In this document: positions 44,241 to 56,512 of the stretch, piece by piece
Layout: each line of letters begins with the position of its first letter
Numbering within the stretch: position 1 is the stretch's first letter
Source of the DNA: Lepidodermella squamata
Lineage: Eukaryota > Gastrotricha
Direction of reading: 5' to 3'
DNA length: 64,000 bases
NCBI GenBank assembly: GCA_047495785.1
Contig: JBLDXI010000010.1
Coordinates: forward strand, 558,001 to 622,000
Notes under the pieces: model-generated
Told to the model about the DNA's origin: nothing
Seen by the model: only the letters and a program-made list of their open reading frames with translations
The model's database searches: none
Position numbers and translations under genes: made by a program

Positions 44241-46023
44241 TCAAAGTGCAATTTCCTCCAAATAGCTAGCCAGGACTTTCGTTCCTTCTATGTAGTTGCG
44301 CTTGGAAACTTTCTCGTTGTTCGAATGCGCACCATCATCGGACTGGCCAATAGGAAGTAGCAGAACACTCTTCCCAGTCATGTTCTCAAAGGTGAGAGCT
44401 ACAGGGATGGAAACACCCTCTCGAGTTAGGTCAGGCTCCACGCCCCAAACTATAAAGGATTGTGAAAATTACGAAAACTATGAAATTGACCTGAAAGTTG
44501 TACCTCTTTTCACAGCTCGCCGTCCTGCTTCGTAGTTGGGGTGCTTGTAGTCTGCGACCCATGCTGGAGCCCCGTGGCAAAGAGCCACTCTATCATTAAG
44601 AGCATACATTAAAATAGTAAAATTCAGCCATAATCCTCACGTCAGTTTGTTAGGACTATTCAAGGTCGCGAATTTAGCCTCCAGATGTTTACGCACCAGT
44701 TCGACCACGTTGTCCAGCTCCATGTGAGGCACAAGACGAATGGAAAACTTTCCAATGACCCTAAACATTTCTGAGATAATGGCACGTCTCTTAAATCAGA
44801 AAAGCTTACTTTCGGGGAATAACAGTTTTGGCGCCCGGGTCTGAAAACGCTCCTTCAATGCCGTGCATGGATAGAGAAGGGAACCTCCATCGGTGTTGCA
44901 AAAGTTTCGATTTCTCTGCATGGAGAAGCTTCGTTGTACCAACATCGTTTTCGGCAAAGTCTTTCTGTAATCGAGAAATATTTCAAAGGAATTTTCCATC
45001 GAGAGATTCACTTACCAAGTCAAATTCTATGTTTTCATAGAGCTTAGCTTCATCGTCAGTCAGCGGAGCGACCTTGTCTTGGATGCCTTCAATCAAAATT
45101 TTACCATCCGGGGTCACAAGAGAGGTTAGCAAGGCCATAAGGTCCCACATGGCCTCGTGAACCGCCCCGCCATACACGCCTGAATGCAGATCACGGCGCG
45201 CGCATTCAACCGTGACGAAAAAGTACGCCATCCCTCTGAGACCGTAAGTAACACACGGCTTTGTTGGGGTCAGCCAATAGTTGTCGGAAATGCAGACGAA
45301 ATCAACATCGGACATGAAGTCTTTGTTCTCTTCCAGAGTTTCATCCAAACCAACAGAACCAGACTCTTCCATGCATTCGAAGATGAATTTCAGGTTCACT
45401 GGCAACTCGAGGCCAAGTTCTTTGTAGGCCTCTAAGGTGTTCAGCCAGCCCATGACAGGACCTTTGTCGTCCGTAGCTCCTCGGCCGAAGAAGCGATCTC
45501 CATCCTCAGTGAGGACGAAAGGTTCAGTATCCCAGCCATCGGTCTAAAATCCGGAAATAAATTATTTATTCATTACAAATGCGGGCAAATACCTTGATTG
45601 CGGGTTGAACATCAAGATGGCCGTATACCAGAATGGTTTTCTTGGTTTTGTCACTACCGAAAGTCGCAAACAACAACGGTGGGCATTCCAACTCTTGACC
45701 AGAGCTCGAATGGATTTGCTTGATAGTGATTGGTACAAGCTTTGCAATCCCTCCGAGCTTCTCCAAATTCTACATAGATCAATTGTGGACAACATGACGT
45801 CAGACTGAAGGTTTTAAACTTACAGCTTTGGTCCATTCAACCATTTGGACACAGTCATGCCTTGTATGGGGCCATGCTGATACGCTTTTTATGGCAACTG
45901 CATCAGCCAATCGCTTGTAGAAATGCTCCTTCTTCGAGTCTATGAATCTGTTATTTCCTAATTTTACAAAGCCAGTAAGGGGAAATCGACTCACTCGTAG
46001 ATTTTCGCAAGCTTGGAATCCAT
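44241..46023 (-). CDS. cytosolic non-specific dipeptidase (M20 metallopeptidase, CNDP2-like), copy 1
   Basis: Eight minus-strand exons: 46023-45995, 45947-45824, 45769-45593, 45543-45016, 44964-44810, 44760-44641, 44589-44504, 44449-44241. They give 475 residues, the same length as vertebrate CNDP2. Di-zinc and catalytic motifs are all present: [23 protein letters not shown], the catalytic Glu in [24 protein letters not shown] and the C-terminal [10 protein letters not shown] histidine. The absence of a signal peptide fits a cytosolic enzyme that hydrolyses dipeptides such as Cys-Gly. A paralogue follows directly upstream in the same orientation. Confidence 0.92.
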
Positions 46024-46287
46024 TTTGAACGGTAATACCAAATCTTATCGGGAAATAGAGAACTATAAGGCAAAAACTCTTCTTTTATCAGAGAAGTAGT
46101 GTGTTTGTGTGAAAAGATAAAGAAGTTATGAATGATATCAAGATCTCGTGCGTACACGCGACTGAAAAAATCAAAATTCAAATAGCTCAGTTTTATTCAA
46201 ATTCAAGGGCGTCAAAACTTATTTATTAGTTTATTCAACTTTATCACTATTGTTAATCAATTAACTTGAATGCCTTGAATTTTCAGT

Positions 46288-48097
46288 CTATATTTTGCCA
46301 AGCTCATCGAGATATGCCGCCATTAGTTTAGCCTGGGGAAGAAGGTTTCATGAAAGGAAAATAAGGAAGATTAGCCACAAATTTACCCCCTCGATGTAGT
46401 TTCGCTTCGATATCTTCTCGTTATTTGAATGGGCACCATCATTCGGTTGGCCAATAGGCAGCAGAAGAACATTTTTACCTGTAAGCTCTTGAAAAGTCAA
46501 TGTGATTGGAATTGAACACCCTTCCCTAGTCATATCAGGTTCGACTCCCCAAACTGCAACACAAGAAATTCGAACCATCAGTAACTAAAGCGAACTTCAA
46601 TCAAACCTCTTTTAACTGCTTTTATCCCAGCGATATAGTTAGGATCGTTGTAATCAGCCAACCATGGCGGGAACTTGATTTTTAAATCGATCCTTAAGCG
46701 GAAAACATTTGTCATCATCAAATTTATGGATGAGTTAAGCTTACTCAATATGATTAGGGCTGTTGAGTTTAGCAAACTCTTTCATTAGGTGTGACTTGAC
46801 TAATTCTTCAACTTTTTGAAGATCCATATCATGTACGATCCGAATGGAGAATTTCCCAGTCACTCTGTAAAGTGGATAGATGAACATTAAGCCACTGTGA
46901 TTGGTTTATAAATACCTTCTCGGGATGACAGTTTTCGTTCCTGGCTCTGAAAAATCCCCTTCAATACCATGGATTGTCAATGATGGATATCTCCACCTAT
47001 GTTGAAGCAAATCGTTCTTGTTGTTATGCAACAGCTTATCAGTTCCTATTTCTTCGAGCCTGTATTCGTCCTAAAATCAACACATGTAACAATGCCGATT
47101 TCTATTTGAGGATATCTTATACCATGTTGAAATCAATTTTGTCGTAGAGTCTTGCTTCTTCTTCAGTCAATGGCTTGACTAATTCATCGATTCCTTCGAC
47201 AGGAATTCGGCCATCCTTCGGCGAAATCAAGGAGCTCAGTAGATGAACCAAGTCCCACATTGCCTCGTGCACGGTGCCGCCGTAAATTCCAGAATGAAGA
47301 TCCCGTTTAGCACATTCGACCGTAACAAAGAAATAAGCATTCCCTCGCAGGCCATACGTCAGGCAAGGTTTGTTCTGCGTAAGCCAATAATTGTCTGAAA
47401 CGCAGATATAGTCGACATCCTTAAAGAATTCTTCATATTGCTTCAAAGTCTCGTCTAAGCCAGGAGATCCTATTTCCTCGATTGGCTCAAAGATGAATTT
47501 CAAGTTGAGAGGGATGGTCTGATTTGCTGCCTTGAACGCCTCCAAGCAGTTGAGCCATGCACAAACTGGTCCTTTATCATCTGTTGAGCCTCTTCCGAAA
47601 AGGTCGCCGCCAACTTCTGTGAGTTCGAATGGCTCAGTATCCCATCCATCGCTCTAAGGGGGTCATGAGTTAACAGTTGGACATCAGGATTCTTTCATAC
47701 CTTCAAAGCTGGCTGAACGTCTAAATGGCCATATATTATAAGCGTCTTCTTTGCTGGGTCTTTTTCAGAAGCCCCAAATAAAAGAGGGGCATATGGATTC
47801 TTCTCCTCTTGAGAAATAATCGGTATTTCGTTGCATCTTATACCTATTCTCTCAAGATTCTAAACTCAAAACCCTAAAAAGGGGGCAATTTAATTTAAAA
47901 TCTCACTTCTCTCATCCATTGAACAATGTTGATGCATTCATCGAGTTTATCAGGCCATGCAGATACACTTTGAATGGCAACAGTTTCACGTAATCTCTGG
48001 ATGAATCGATCCACATTTGAATCGATGAACCTGGATAGAAGGGGAATCAAAGGGGGATTTTGTATGGAGTTTGCTCATACGCGTTCAATTTTTCCAT
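46288..48097 (-). CDS. cytosolic non-specific dipeptidase (M20, CNDP2-like), copy 2
   Basis: Minus-strand paralogue of the gene at 44241. It starts MEKLN at 48097 and ends [11 protein letters not shown] at 46288, with a similar exon layout (the main exon around 47120-47650 was read directly, others follow copy 1). Motifs are intact: [33 protein letters not shown] with the catalytic Glu, [15 protein letters not shown] and [10 protein letters not shown]. The third exon has a lysine/proline-rich variant region. The M20 family reaction is hydrolysis of dipeptides with two metal ions in the cytosol. The two copies are 260 bases apart with the same orientation, a simple tandem duplication. Not every exon boundary was calculated, so the exact length (about 475 residues) is an estimate. 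Confidence 0.88.
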
Positions 48098-48207
48098 GTT
48101 GCTATTAAAATGTAGATAAATAAGTAACAAAGTGCACTGGGATTGAAAGGCTATATGCTGAATGATAAAGCTAGTGTTTTTTGCCTGACGTATTCCACTT
48201 GTTTACT

Positions 48208-49496
48208 TCAATGAGCATTGCTAGATACATAGTTCGCGATAACTTGCCCCATTAATTTGTTAGTTACGTTTACTAGTTGTGGAGTGTTTTTCAAAATTGA
48301 GGTAATTGCTTCAACTTGTCTCAGAGGGATTTCATTGAGGGCGTGAATCATCGCCATCATGATTTGACTACGCCTGTTAGCCTCTGCCTGGCCGAATTCC
48401 TGAGACAGCTGAGCCCAATAGACTGAACCAAGGGTATGCAAAGCTTTGGCCACAGCAGATGGGTTCTCCAGCTTAGTATCTGGCGGAACCGAGTAGAAAA
48501 GATATGCCATGAGGAAGGCATTTTCGACGACACTCGGGTTCCAGCTTCTGAACATATTCCATAACTTGATAGCTTCATCCGCCACATACTGAAAGAAATT
48601 ACTATCTGTGATCTAGACCAGCTAAAAGGAAAATTATTTAACCTTGTATTCTGGGAAAATCATCGATAGCCGGGAGAAGTCTTGCCAATCCAGTCCAAAA
48701 AAGAGCGGTTCATGCGGACGGTTGTAGAGATTTACAGATGTAATCTTAGCAATTGAATGCGAGAACAATGTGCATCGGTCAGTCAACGTAAGGTCATGGT
48801 AGCCTAATTACAAAAATATTCAAAGTGAACGAAATTGAATTCTCTAAACTACCAGGAAGTTGATAGGCAAGACGTTTAAGCATGCGAGCATTCTGTTCGT
48901 AGACTGAGACTCCATTCATCCAGACTTCGTATCGATCCCTTGAGTTGATCACATTTCTTTGATAAATTTCTAAAAACTGTATGCTTTCCTGGATAAGAAT
49001 TTGGAGCAATTTAGCCTGAAAATCATACCCCCTTTCGGTCCTCGGAGTACGTATTGGATGCTTGCACAATTCTTGTCAGTGTCTGTTCCGCTTCCCGTAG
49101 ATCTTGGCCAAATATTGCGGTAGTTGAGATAGACTCGATTTTAGACATTTCTGTGCTAGCTTCACCAGTCATGCCTGCTTCGACGCATTTTTCGTAACGG
49201 CACCTCGCGCAAAACTGTCTCAGTTTGGCGCCCTTCCATGAAACGTTTTTCATGCGATCTGAGGAAGCAGATGTTTTCAAGCAGTTATAGTTGCGCACAC
49301 CGCAAAATAATTCGTCGCCTTTCTTGCGGTTCCTAAGAAAAAATCGCTACGAAATAGGTGAAACTGACAATTACATAGGTTGAAGTCGCGTCAAATTTAC
49401 CTTGCAAGCTTCACAGGCGTAAACACCGCATCTAACACGCTTGGAAGTTTCCAACCCGCAAACAACACACAATACAGTTTCATGTTTACCAGCCAT
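48208..49496 (-). CDS. nuclear hormone receptor 1 of the cluster
   Basis: Five minus-strand exons: 49496-49401, 49346-49029, 49015-48853, 48803-48643, 48588-48208, giving 372 residues. The DNA-binding domain starts CVVCGLETSKRVRCGVYACEACK. It continues across an intron as RFFLRNRKK, so the recognition helix CEACKRFF is intact. The second zinc finger is enlarged: 23 residues separate its second and third cysteines, where nine are usual (CGVRNYNC...CARCRYEKC). The ligand-binding domain shows LFSHSIAKI, YNRPHEPLFFGL and MIFPEYK. Nuclear receptors are transcription factors. Ligand and targets are unknown here. Unlike its three neighbours it lacks the intron after the LFYS position. Confidence 0.88.
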
Positions 49497-50136
49497 TTTG
49501 AATGAAAAATGGCCTAGACTGAAATCTAGGTTCTAAAAAGCTGAATAGGAATTACACGCGATCGTTTGTCCAAATGTCAGTTTACATTAGCTTCAGCTTT
49601 TCATTCAATGTGCTAGAGCGTTTCAAAAGAAAATGTACATTACATAGGTTCAGCGAAAATGATATAATGAGGAAAAGGGCAGGATAATTTTTCTGACTAT
49701 AGACCAGTGCTCGAAGTACCGGGGATACTGATGGGTATAGTAGTACCCCTTAGTTCGCTATGTCAAAGTAGAAAAACCACAGGGAGGACAGTTCGCTCAT
49801 AAATTTTGCACCTGATAAGGTACAAGACCCCTAGTTCTAGAACTCCTAGAGACTATAATAGCAAAGTAACACCTGAATAGGTCACGTAACACTTAACTTT
49901 CAGTGATGCATGCAGTTACACACGTTCATTCACACCTGATCAGGGTCGTGATAAGGGGGCATTCAATGAGCCAAAGTGAAAAATCAACAGAAAGTTCAAT
50001 CTGAGACTCTGTTTCTTTATTCAGCGACAAATAAAGGTTCGGTCATCTTCAAAAACACAATTAATTGCTTTCAATTACAAAGGAATTAACTATTAGCTAT
50101 TGGCTCGGATGATATTTTGTCTATTCTCCATTCGGA
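49497..50136. other. intergenic region with short CACCTGA repeats
   Basis: Between nuclear receptors 1 and 2. Three loosely related words, CACCTGATAAGGT, CACCTGAATAGGT and CACCTGATCAGGG, occur between 49800 and 49950. They may be regulatory but could also be chance. Confidence 0.35.
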
Positions 50137-51465
50137 TTAGTTAGAATCTTCATCCCAAAAAGACTGAACAATCCTATAGTTCAAAGATCGCTGACAACTG
50201 ACAATCACTTGGCTTATCAATTTGTTAGTGACAGGCGCAAGCTCGGGTGACTTTTCGAGGACAGCATTGATTGCGTCAATTTGTCTTTTCGGCACTTCGT
50301 TAATTACATGAATCATTTTCGTTAGATACTGACGGCGTAGCCTCGATCCATCAGCGCCAAACTGCCGACACAAGTAAGCCGCGTAAACAGCATCTAAGCC
50401 ATCCATAGCTTGATTGAGGACCGACGGATTTTGCAGTTTAGTATCAGCGTTAACTAACAAACAAAATCGATACTCAAAAAATTTGAAAAGTGATCAATTT
50501 CTAACCTGAGAAAAACAAGTAGGCCATGAGAAAGGCATTTTCGGCTTCGGTTGGATTCCATTCTCTGAACATTGACCAAATGCGAACTGACTCGTCCATA
50601 ACATACTAGAGGGTACATTAGGCTGGACTATAGGATGATATTCGGGCTTACTCTGTATTCTGGAAAGAAAAACGCGAGTCGGATGAAATTTTCTTCACGC
50701 AGGCCATAAAGAAGTGGCTCGTCTAGCCGGTTGTAGAGATTGACAGATAGAATTTTCGCGATGGAATGCGAGAAAAGGGTACATCTATCGACTACAGTAA
50801 AATCCTGATAGCTTGGTAGTTCCCTGACAAAGTTTTTCAGTATCATCGCGTTTTCGGTGTAACTCGAGTATCCATTCATCCATATTTCATGCCTACTTCC
50901 TGCCATGTTTATATTGGCTTGAAAGCGCTCCAAAAACTGTATCAAATAATGTTAATCAAACGTTTTCAAAGAGATTGAACACTTACTCCTTCTCTGTCAG
51001 CCGCGAATCGCTTGGATGCTGATACCACATTACTAAGATTTCGTTCATTCTTATTCAAGTCATCGAAAGGCATAAGCGCGAAACTCGATTCGCTGGCCAC
51101 GACAGTGTCCATTGTTTCTGGTTCGGATGAAGACTCAGTTGTCATGCCGACTTGACGGCATTTCTCATAACGGCATTTCGAGCAGATTTGGCGCAACTTT
51201 GAACCAGTCCATGATAGAACAAGCGATCGATCTCCCTTGGCCTTGATGAGACAGCTGTAACTTCCAGTACCGCATTTCAACTCCGAGCTTTTGAATCGAT
51301 TTCTGAGGAAAAATCGCTGCGAAAGAGGAAAAATGAGTAATTAAGTATTTCCGATATAGTGAAATTTACCTTGCAAGCTTCGCACGCGAATACGCCACAG
51401 CGTTTGCGCTTTTGGGTCTCCAAACCACAGACGACACAAGGAAACAGTTTTCTCTTATCACTCAT
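50137..51465 (-). CDS. nuclear hormone receptor 2 of the cluster
   Basis: Minus-strand gene starting MSDKRKLFPCVVCGLETQ at 51465 and ending at 50137. The first zinc finger (CVVC...CGVFACEACK) is followed after an intron by RFFLRNR and an enlarged second finger (CGTGSYSC, 22 residues, CSKCRYEKC). The ligand-binding part has WMNGYSSYTENA, LFSHSIAKI, LYNRLDEPLLYGL, FFPEYR and a final helix region MIHVINEVPKRQIDAINAV. An intron (about 50456-50503) splits the ligand-binding domain after AYLFFS, as in receptors 3 and 4. It is a transcription factor with unknown ligand. The C-terminal tail is longer than in receptor 1. Exon borders other than those named were not all computed. Confidence 0.85.
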
Positions 51466-51982
51466 TTGCAGGAATTAAAATATCTTAATCCGACGATTTT
51501 CAACTTATGACGGTGTCCAGTTGCATTTTCAGCGAAAACAACGCGCAATTCGCATGTCATTCTCGATAACAATCAGCCGTGAGAGCGTCAGTTACCCAAC
51601 GCAGGCGAGAGGAGTTGATAATTGCCTCGTTTAATTGCATTCCGAACTGAAAAGTGTCGGGAAACAGTCACCTCTGTAGCGGAGGACGAAAACTCATAAC
51701 CCACTCTTACTTTCAAATATCACTTTATGTGATTCAATTGTTGCACGTCACTGAGTGTTTTGAGTCCACATTGTCTACTGAACTCATTGAAATTATGCAA
51801 ATTAAGTCACTAGCTTCGAGGTCTCCGGAATTCTATTCACTGTGAGAAGACCGATATCCGTAAAATGACAACTGTGCATAGATAAAGTCCTATTTATTCG
51901 GCGATCATGATTTTACAAAGAGACAATCATTTACAATTTTGTATCTTGTGGCAGCTCATTTCAATTGTTGACCATCACTAAG
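51466..51982. other. intergenic region between nuclear receptors 2 and 3
   Basis: No gene supported. The promoter of receptor 2 should lie here, at the left end. Confidence 0.3.
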
Positions 51983-53303
51983 TTAAGATGTAACAGTCTT
52001 GCAACTAGTTGAATAGTTGATAACAACCTGGCTGATTATTTTATTAGTAACATCAGCTAGCTCCGGAGTATTGCGGAATACTGCACCAACTGCAGCCAGT
52101 TGCCTTTTGGGCACCTCGTCAAGCGCATAGATCATCTTGAGCATCAACTGACTGCGATGATTCGCTTCAACCTCACCGAATTCCTTACATAGATACGACC
52201 AGAAAGCTGCGTCAAGTTCGTGCAATGCCTCCACGAGAAGACTAGGATTTTCGACAATTGATTCCCTTGATGCTAAAATAGCAGATTACTAGCTGGCTTG
52301 ATGAGATGTTGAACTCCAAGTGTACCTGAGTAGAATGTGTATGCCATGAGGAATCCAACTTCCACATCGGTCGGCTGCCATTCTTTGAATAAAGACCATA
52401 GTTTGAATGACTCCTCCACTAGGTACTAGACATAATTGGACCAGGATGATTAATTTATCAATTTTCGAATAGGAATCTACCTTGTATTCAGGAAACATAC
52501 AGGAAAATCTGTTGAAGTCTTCCTTGTTGAGCCCGTACATGAGAGGTTCATTCGGCCGGTTGTAGAGATCGCTAGATATTATCTTAGCGATTGAGTGGGA
52601 GAAAAGCTTGCACCGATCAGCCAGGCTTAGTTTGTGATAAGCTGGAAGCTGCTTCAAAAATGCTTTTAAGATGCTAGCATTTTCGCAGTAGTTCGATGAA
52701 GCACCTCTCCATATTTCAAGCCTGGTGTTCGCTAGCCTAATTGCAGACTGAAATTTTTCTAAATACTAAAGTCACGATTGGTTGAGGTTGTTTGCAGATT
52801 TGCTAAAACTATTCGTACCATATTCCGGGAATTGAGATACTGTTTCGAAGCCAGAACAATGCTGCACACGGTGGACTCAGCTGAAGTAACATCATCCGAA
52901 ACTATCGAGGTATTCAGTGGCGACAAAGCTTTACATTGCTCGGCATCTTCTCCAATTAGGACAGCTGATTCCGTCGCCATTCCAACTTTGATGCATTTTT
53001 CTAACCGACACCTAGGGCAAATTTGCCGTAGCTTCGATCCTTTCCAGGAAAGGGGCACGGTGCGGGCTGACGGTGGCAATTTTAAGCAATAATAGCTCCC
53101 AAATCCACACTTTAAAGAGCTAAATTTCAGTCGGTTTCGCAAGTAGAATCTCTTAGGGAAGAAATTTAGGTAAAATAATAGCCTTACACAAAAGAGGTTA
53201 GCCTTACCTTGCATGCGTCACAAGCGTAAACTCCACATCGAATTCGCTTTGTAGTTTCTAACCCACATACGACACAGCTTACTGAGCTTGAAATCTCAGC
53301 CAT
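51983..53303 (-). CDS. nuclear hormone receptor 3 of the cluster
   Basis: Minus-strand gene from MAEISSSVSCVVCGLETT at 53303 to a stop at 51983. The first zinc finger is CVVC...CGVYACDACK. After an intron comes RFYLRNRLK, then the enlarged second finger (CGFGSYYC, 22 residues, CPRCRLEKC). The ligand-binding domain includes LFSHSIAKIIS, LYNRPNEPLMYGL, MFPEYK, an intron after TFYS and MIYALDEVPKRQ near the end. The P-box reads CDACKRFY rather than CEGCKxFF, so DNA specificity may differ from classic receptors. Transcriptional regulator, ligand unknown. About 370 residues. Intron positions match receptors 2 and 4. Confidence 0.85.
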
Positions 53304-53502
53304 TTGGAATATCAATGAAAAAAACTACGACGAATCCTGAAGGATGATTCTAATGGAATTACGGTACTCGAGAGACTGTATCGCGATGTCTAGCATGACA
53401 AGATCATAACTTGTCCAATGTCATCCTCGATTTGCATCAAATGATGCTTTAATCCGACCTCGAGGTAAAAATGGGGATCATCACGCGGAAGTAATTTCGC
53501 TC

Positions 53503-54837
53503 ATGGATCCTAAATTGATCAAGAACATCGAGCCACATTGCTCCATATGCGGAGCAACAGCTTGCATCAAACGGCGATGTGGAATCCAGGCCTGCGAGGC
53601 ATGCAAGGTAAATATATTCGGAGTTTACAGTGTCTTCTGAGCTTGAAACATATTGTAAAATTTTCAGAGATTTTACTCGCGGAATAAGGATAAGGCTGAT
53701 CGGTTGGTTTGCGATTCGGGAACAAACAACTGCCTAGAAATGGGCCGACTTGCAGTAACGTACAGTGGGTCAACCTGGAGGCTGATGTGTGCGAGTTGCC
53801 GATTCGCAAAATGCGTGCAACAAGGTCTAGGTAGTCAGCCTCAAACAATTTCCCCGAAACAGGAAGCCGTCATGCGCATGAAAGTCGGCGTTCTGAATAA
53901 CGAATCCCGAAGAATCAGTTCGACAGTTGACCAAGTTGTCAGAGCGTCGCAATCGTTCACAGCTAACATGGCTGAGGTACATAATTTAGCCAACGGTCCG
54001 AATAGGCGGATTGCGACTAACGCGGTGCAGAGCTGGAGGAATGGATTCGACCGTCTCCGAATCAATGCTAACATTATGAAAGACTACGTCAGCCAACTTC
54101 CAGGTAAAGGTAAATGCAGCATTTAGAGCAAACCCTTTTGATTTCGTCTCTAGGGTACAACAACTTGGCTCTCGAGGATCGATCTTTACTGTTTAGTATG
54201 GCTATGACAACGGTTATAATAGCGGAGGAATGCACGCAGCCTGGAGGGCCACTAATGTTTGGGAAAACTAGGGAACATTTTCCAGATTTAACCCGATTGT
54301 TCCCAGAGTTATCGGTAACTCTTGCTCTTATTTCTTATTCTGCTGAGAAATTCGTATTTCGATTTTAGTATGCGTCGTTGCAGGCTCAACACGTGTGGCA
54401 CATCTTCGCCGATTGGAATCCGACGGCTGTTGAATTTGCATTTTTGCTGTCCCTGTTGTTTTTCAACGGTGGGTGGAGATTTCAAACTAAACGGCTGTTA
54501 TTTTTTGCCTTTTCTTTGCGTAGGCGATGATTCACGCCTAACGAACCGCAACATAGTCACAGAAACGAGGCAGGAACTCGCCCGAATTTATCTCGCGTAT
54601 CTAAGCAGTGAATTCACCGCTGATGAGGCTGCGAGGCGACAGGAGAGAATGTCAGCGTCTCTCGAATTCCTAATGTCAGCACTCTGGCGCAGTCTAGATC
54701 CTTACGTTCAAATAATGACAAGATGCCCAGAGCTTGTTCCGCTCAATAAATTAGCCGAGGAGTGTTTTCAAGTCGTCCAAAGCACAACGCCTGTTCTAAA
54801 AACACCCACAGATGACAATTCACATGATTCTTATTAA
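53503..54837 (+). CDS. nuclear hormone receptor 4 of the cluster
   Basis: Plus-strand gene with five exons: 53503-53607, 53668-54103, 54154-54314, 54369-54468, 54524-54837. They give 371 residues. The DNA-binding domain reads CSICGATACIKRRCGIQACEACK, then after the intron RFYSRNKDK, and an enlarged second finger with 18 residues between its second and third cysteines (CDSGTNNC...CASCRFAKC). The ligand-binding domain is more divergent than in the three minus-strand receptors (PGGPLMFGKTREHF, LTRLFPELS). It lies head-to-head with receptor 3 with about 200 bases between start codons, and tail-to-tail with the P450 gene 40 bases away. The gene has the same intron layout as receptors 2 and 3, so it was probably inverted after duplication. 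Confidence 0.87.
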
Positions 54838-54877
54838 TCCGGTCAGAAATAAAATGGTACAACGTCTGATAGTACTG

Positions 54878-56512
54878 TTAGTTGCTACGGCGTGTGATCC
54901 TAACTTCGTATTGCGGGGGAATGTTGGTCACGTTATGCTTGCCTGCATTCAAATCCACTTCGTAGTCACTATGTGGGAAAGCGAAATTGAAACGCTGAAG
55001 AATCGCTGTTGTGAAGATGAAATATTCGACTCGGGCCAGTTGCTCGCCGAGGCAGATCCGCGGGCCGATGCCAAATGGCATGAAATGCGATGCATGGCTC
55101 AGTAGCGACCCATCTTCTGCTATCCACCGTTCGGGTCGGAAATTCACAGGATCTTTCCAGTAGTCTTCATCGTAATGAACTGACCAAATATTGCACTGAA
55201 TCGTTGTATTAGGTGGGATCTTGTACCCTGAAAATATCACGGAAAGGTGAAACCAGACTCAGTCAGTTGTTTTTACCTTCAAACTCCACAGTCTGAAACT
55301 TAGTTGCATGGAAAATCGAACTTGGAACTATATTTGCATGTCGAAGCACTTCGCACATAACAGCATCAAGGTAGACAAGTTTCTTGCGATCTTCCAGTGT
55401 AGGCATTCTGTCAGCTTTTATGACTTGATCAATCAAAACTTGACACTTCCTCTGAAACTCAGGCCACTTGCACAAGTAGAGAATGGTCCAATTCAAAGCT
55501 GTTGCTGTAGTCTCAGTACCAGCCCCGAGAACATCGCGCATGATCGGTCCGAAAGATTTCACAGAAATTCCATTCTTCTCGCCCTCGGCTATGTAAACAT
55601 CGATGAAATCACGAATGTTATCAGCGTTGAAAACAGGCAGACGGTCTTTGATTGCTTCTTCAACCAAATATTGGACATAGCGGTCAAGTGCTACGACATC
55701 TTTGACTTGGGGTGGTAGGTTGAATTTCGCTAGAAGCGGGATAGCAAAATATATCGCATTCTCCTTCAGAGGCCGTTCAAAGAAATCGGCTAGCAGTTTG
55801 ATTAATTTGACGAATTTGGGATCGTCATAGCTCAAACGTTGGCCCATTGCCAAAGAGTAGATTACGTCAGAGACTGCGAACTGAAGTAAGTGGCGAAGAT
55901 TGTGCTCAACGCTACCAACGCTTCGGTCTAACTCTTGAACTAAGGCTGTAGCCTCTTCTTGGATCTTGGGTATAATTTGATTTCCAGAGTAACCGAGATC
56001 TTTCAGAGCCCGGTGGGCAAACCGGCGATGTCTAACCCAGACCTCACCATCACAATTCGTTACAATAGCTGCGGTAAGGTATTCGTAACCAGGCAGAAAA
56101 GAATGCGGGCGGTAACTGAATTCTTTAGCTTGGGATACCAGAGCCTTACGAATGGCATCCGATGAGTTCAGGTTGACGATTCTCGTCTGGCCAAAGTAAA
56201 ATGTGTAGATGGGGCCATATTTCTTAGCCAGAGCATCGTAGGTCCACCATGGTTTCTTCCTGATATCGTCCTCCATGAGATACGCAGTGCCTATATCAAA
56301 TAGGTTCGTTATAAACGGTTTTGCATAACGTATTGGGTCCTACCTATGAATGGAAGGGGCATTGGCCCAGGAGGCAACCGCCGGAACCAGTCGACAATAA
56401 AGACATGAGAACCGTATAACAAAACGGCGCCAGGTGCTAGAATGTACCACCATGATTTTGCTTTCTCTAGCAGTATCTCGCAGATATTTCGGATTCTGTC
56501 ATCAACCAACAT
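54878..56512 (-). CDS. cytochrome P450 (CYP2-clan-like)
   Basis: Three minus-strand exons: 56512-56344, 56290-55277, 55227-54878, giving 510 residues. An N-terminal membrane anchor (YILAPGAVLLYGSHVFIVDW) is followed by the proline-rich hinge RLPPGPMPLPFIG. Further marks are the I-helix AGTETTATAL, the K-helix ExxR in CEVLRH, FRPERW and the haem loop FGIGPRICLGEQLA with its thiolate cysteine. All parts needed for activity are present. P450s are ER-bound mono-oxygenases acting on xenobiotics, steroids or fatty acids. The substrate cannot be told. The layout matches CYP2-clan microsomal enzymes. It abuts nuclear receptor 4, but co-regulation is only a possibility. Confidence 0.92.
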
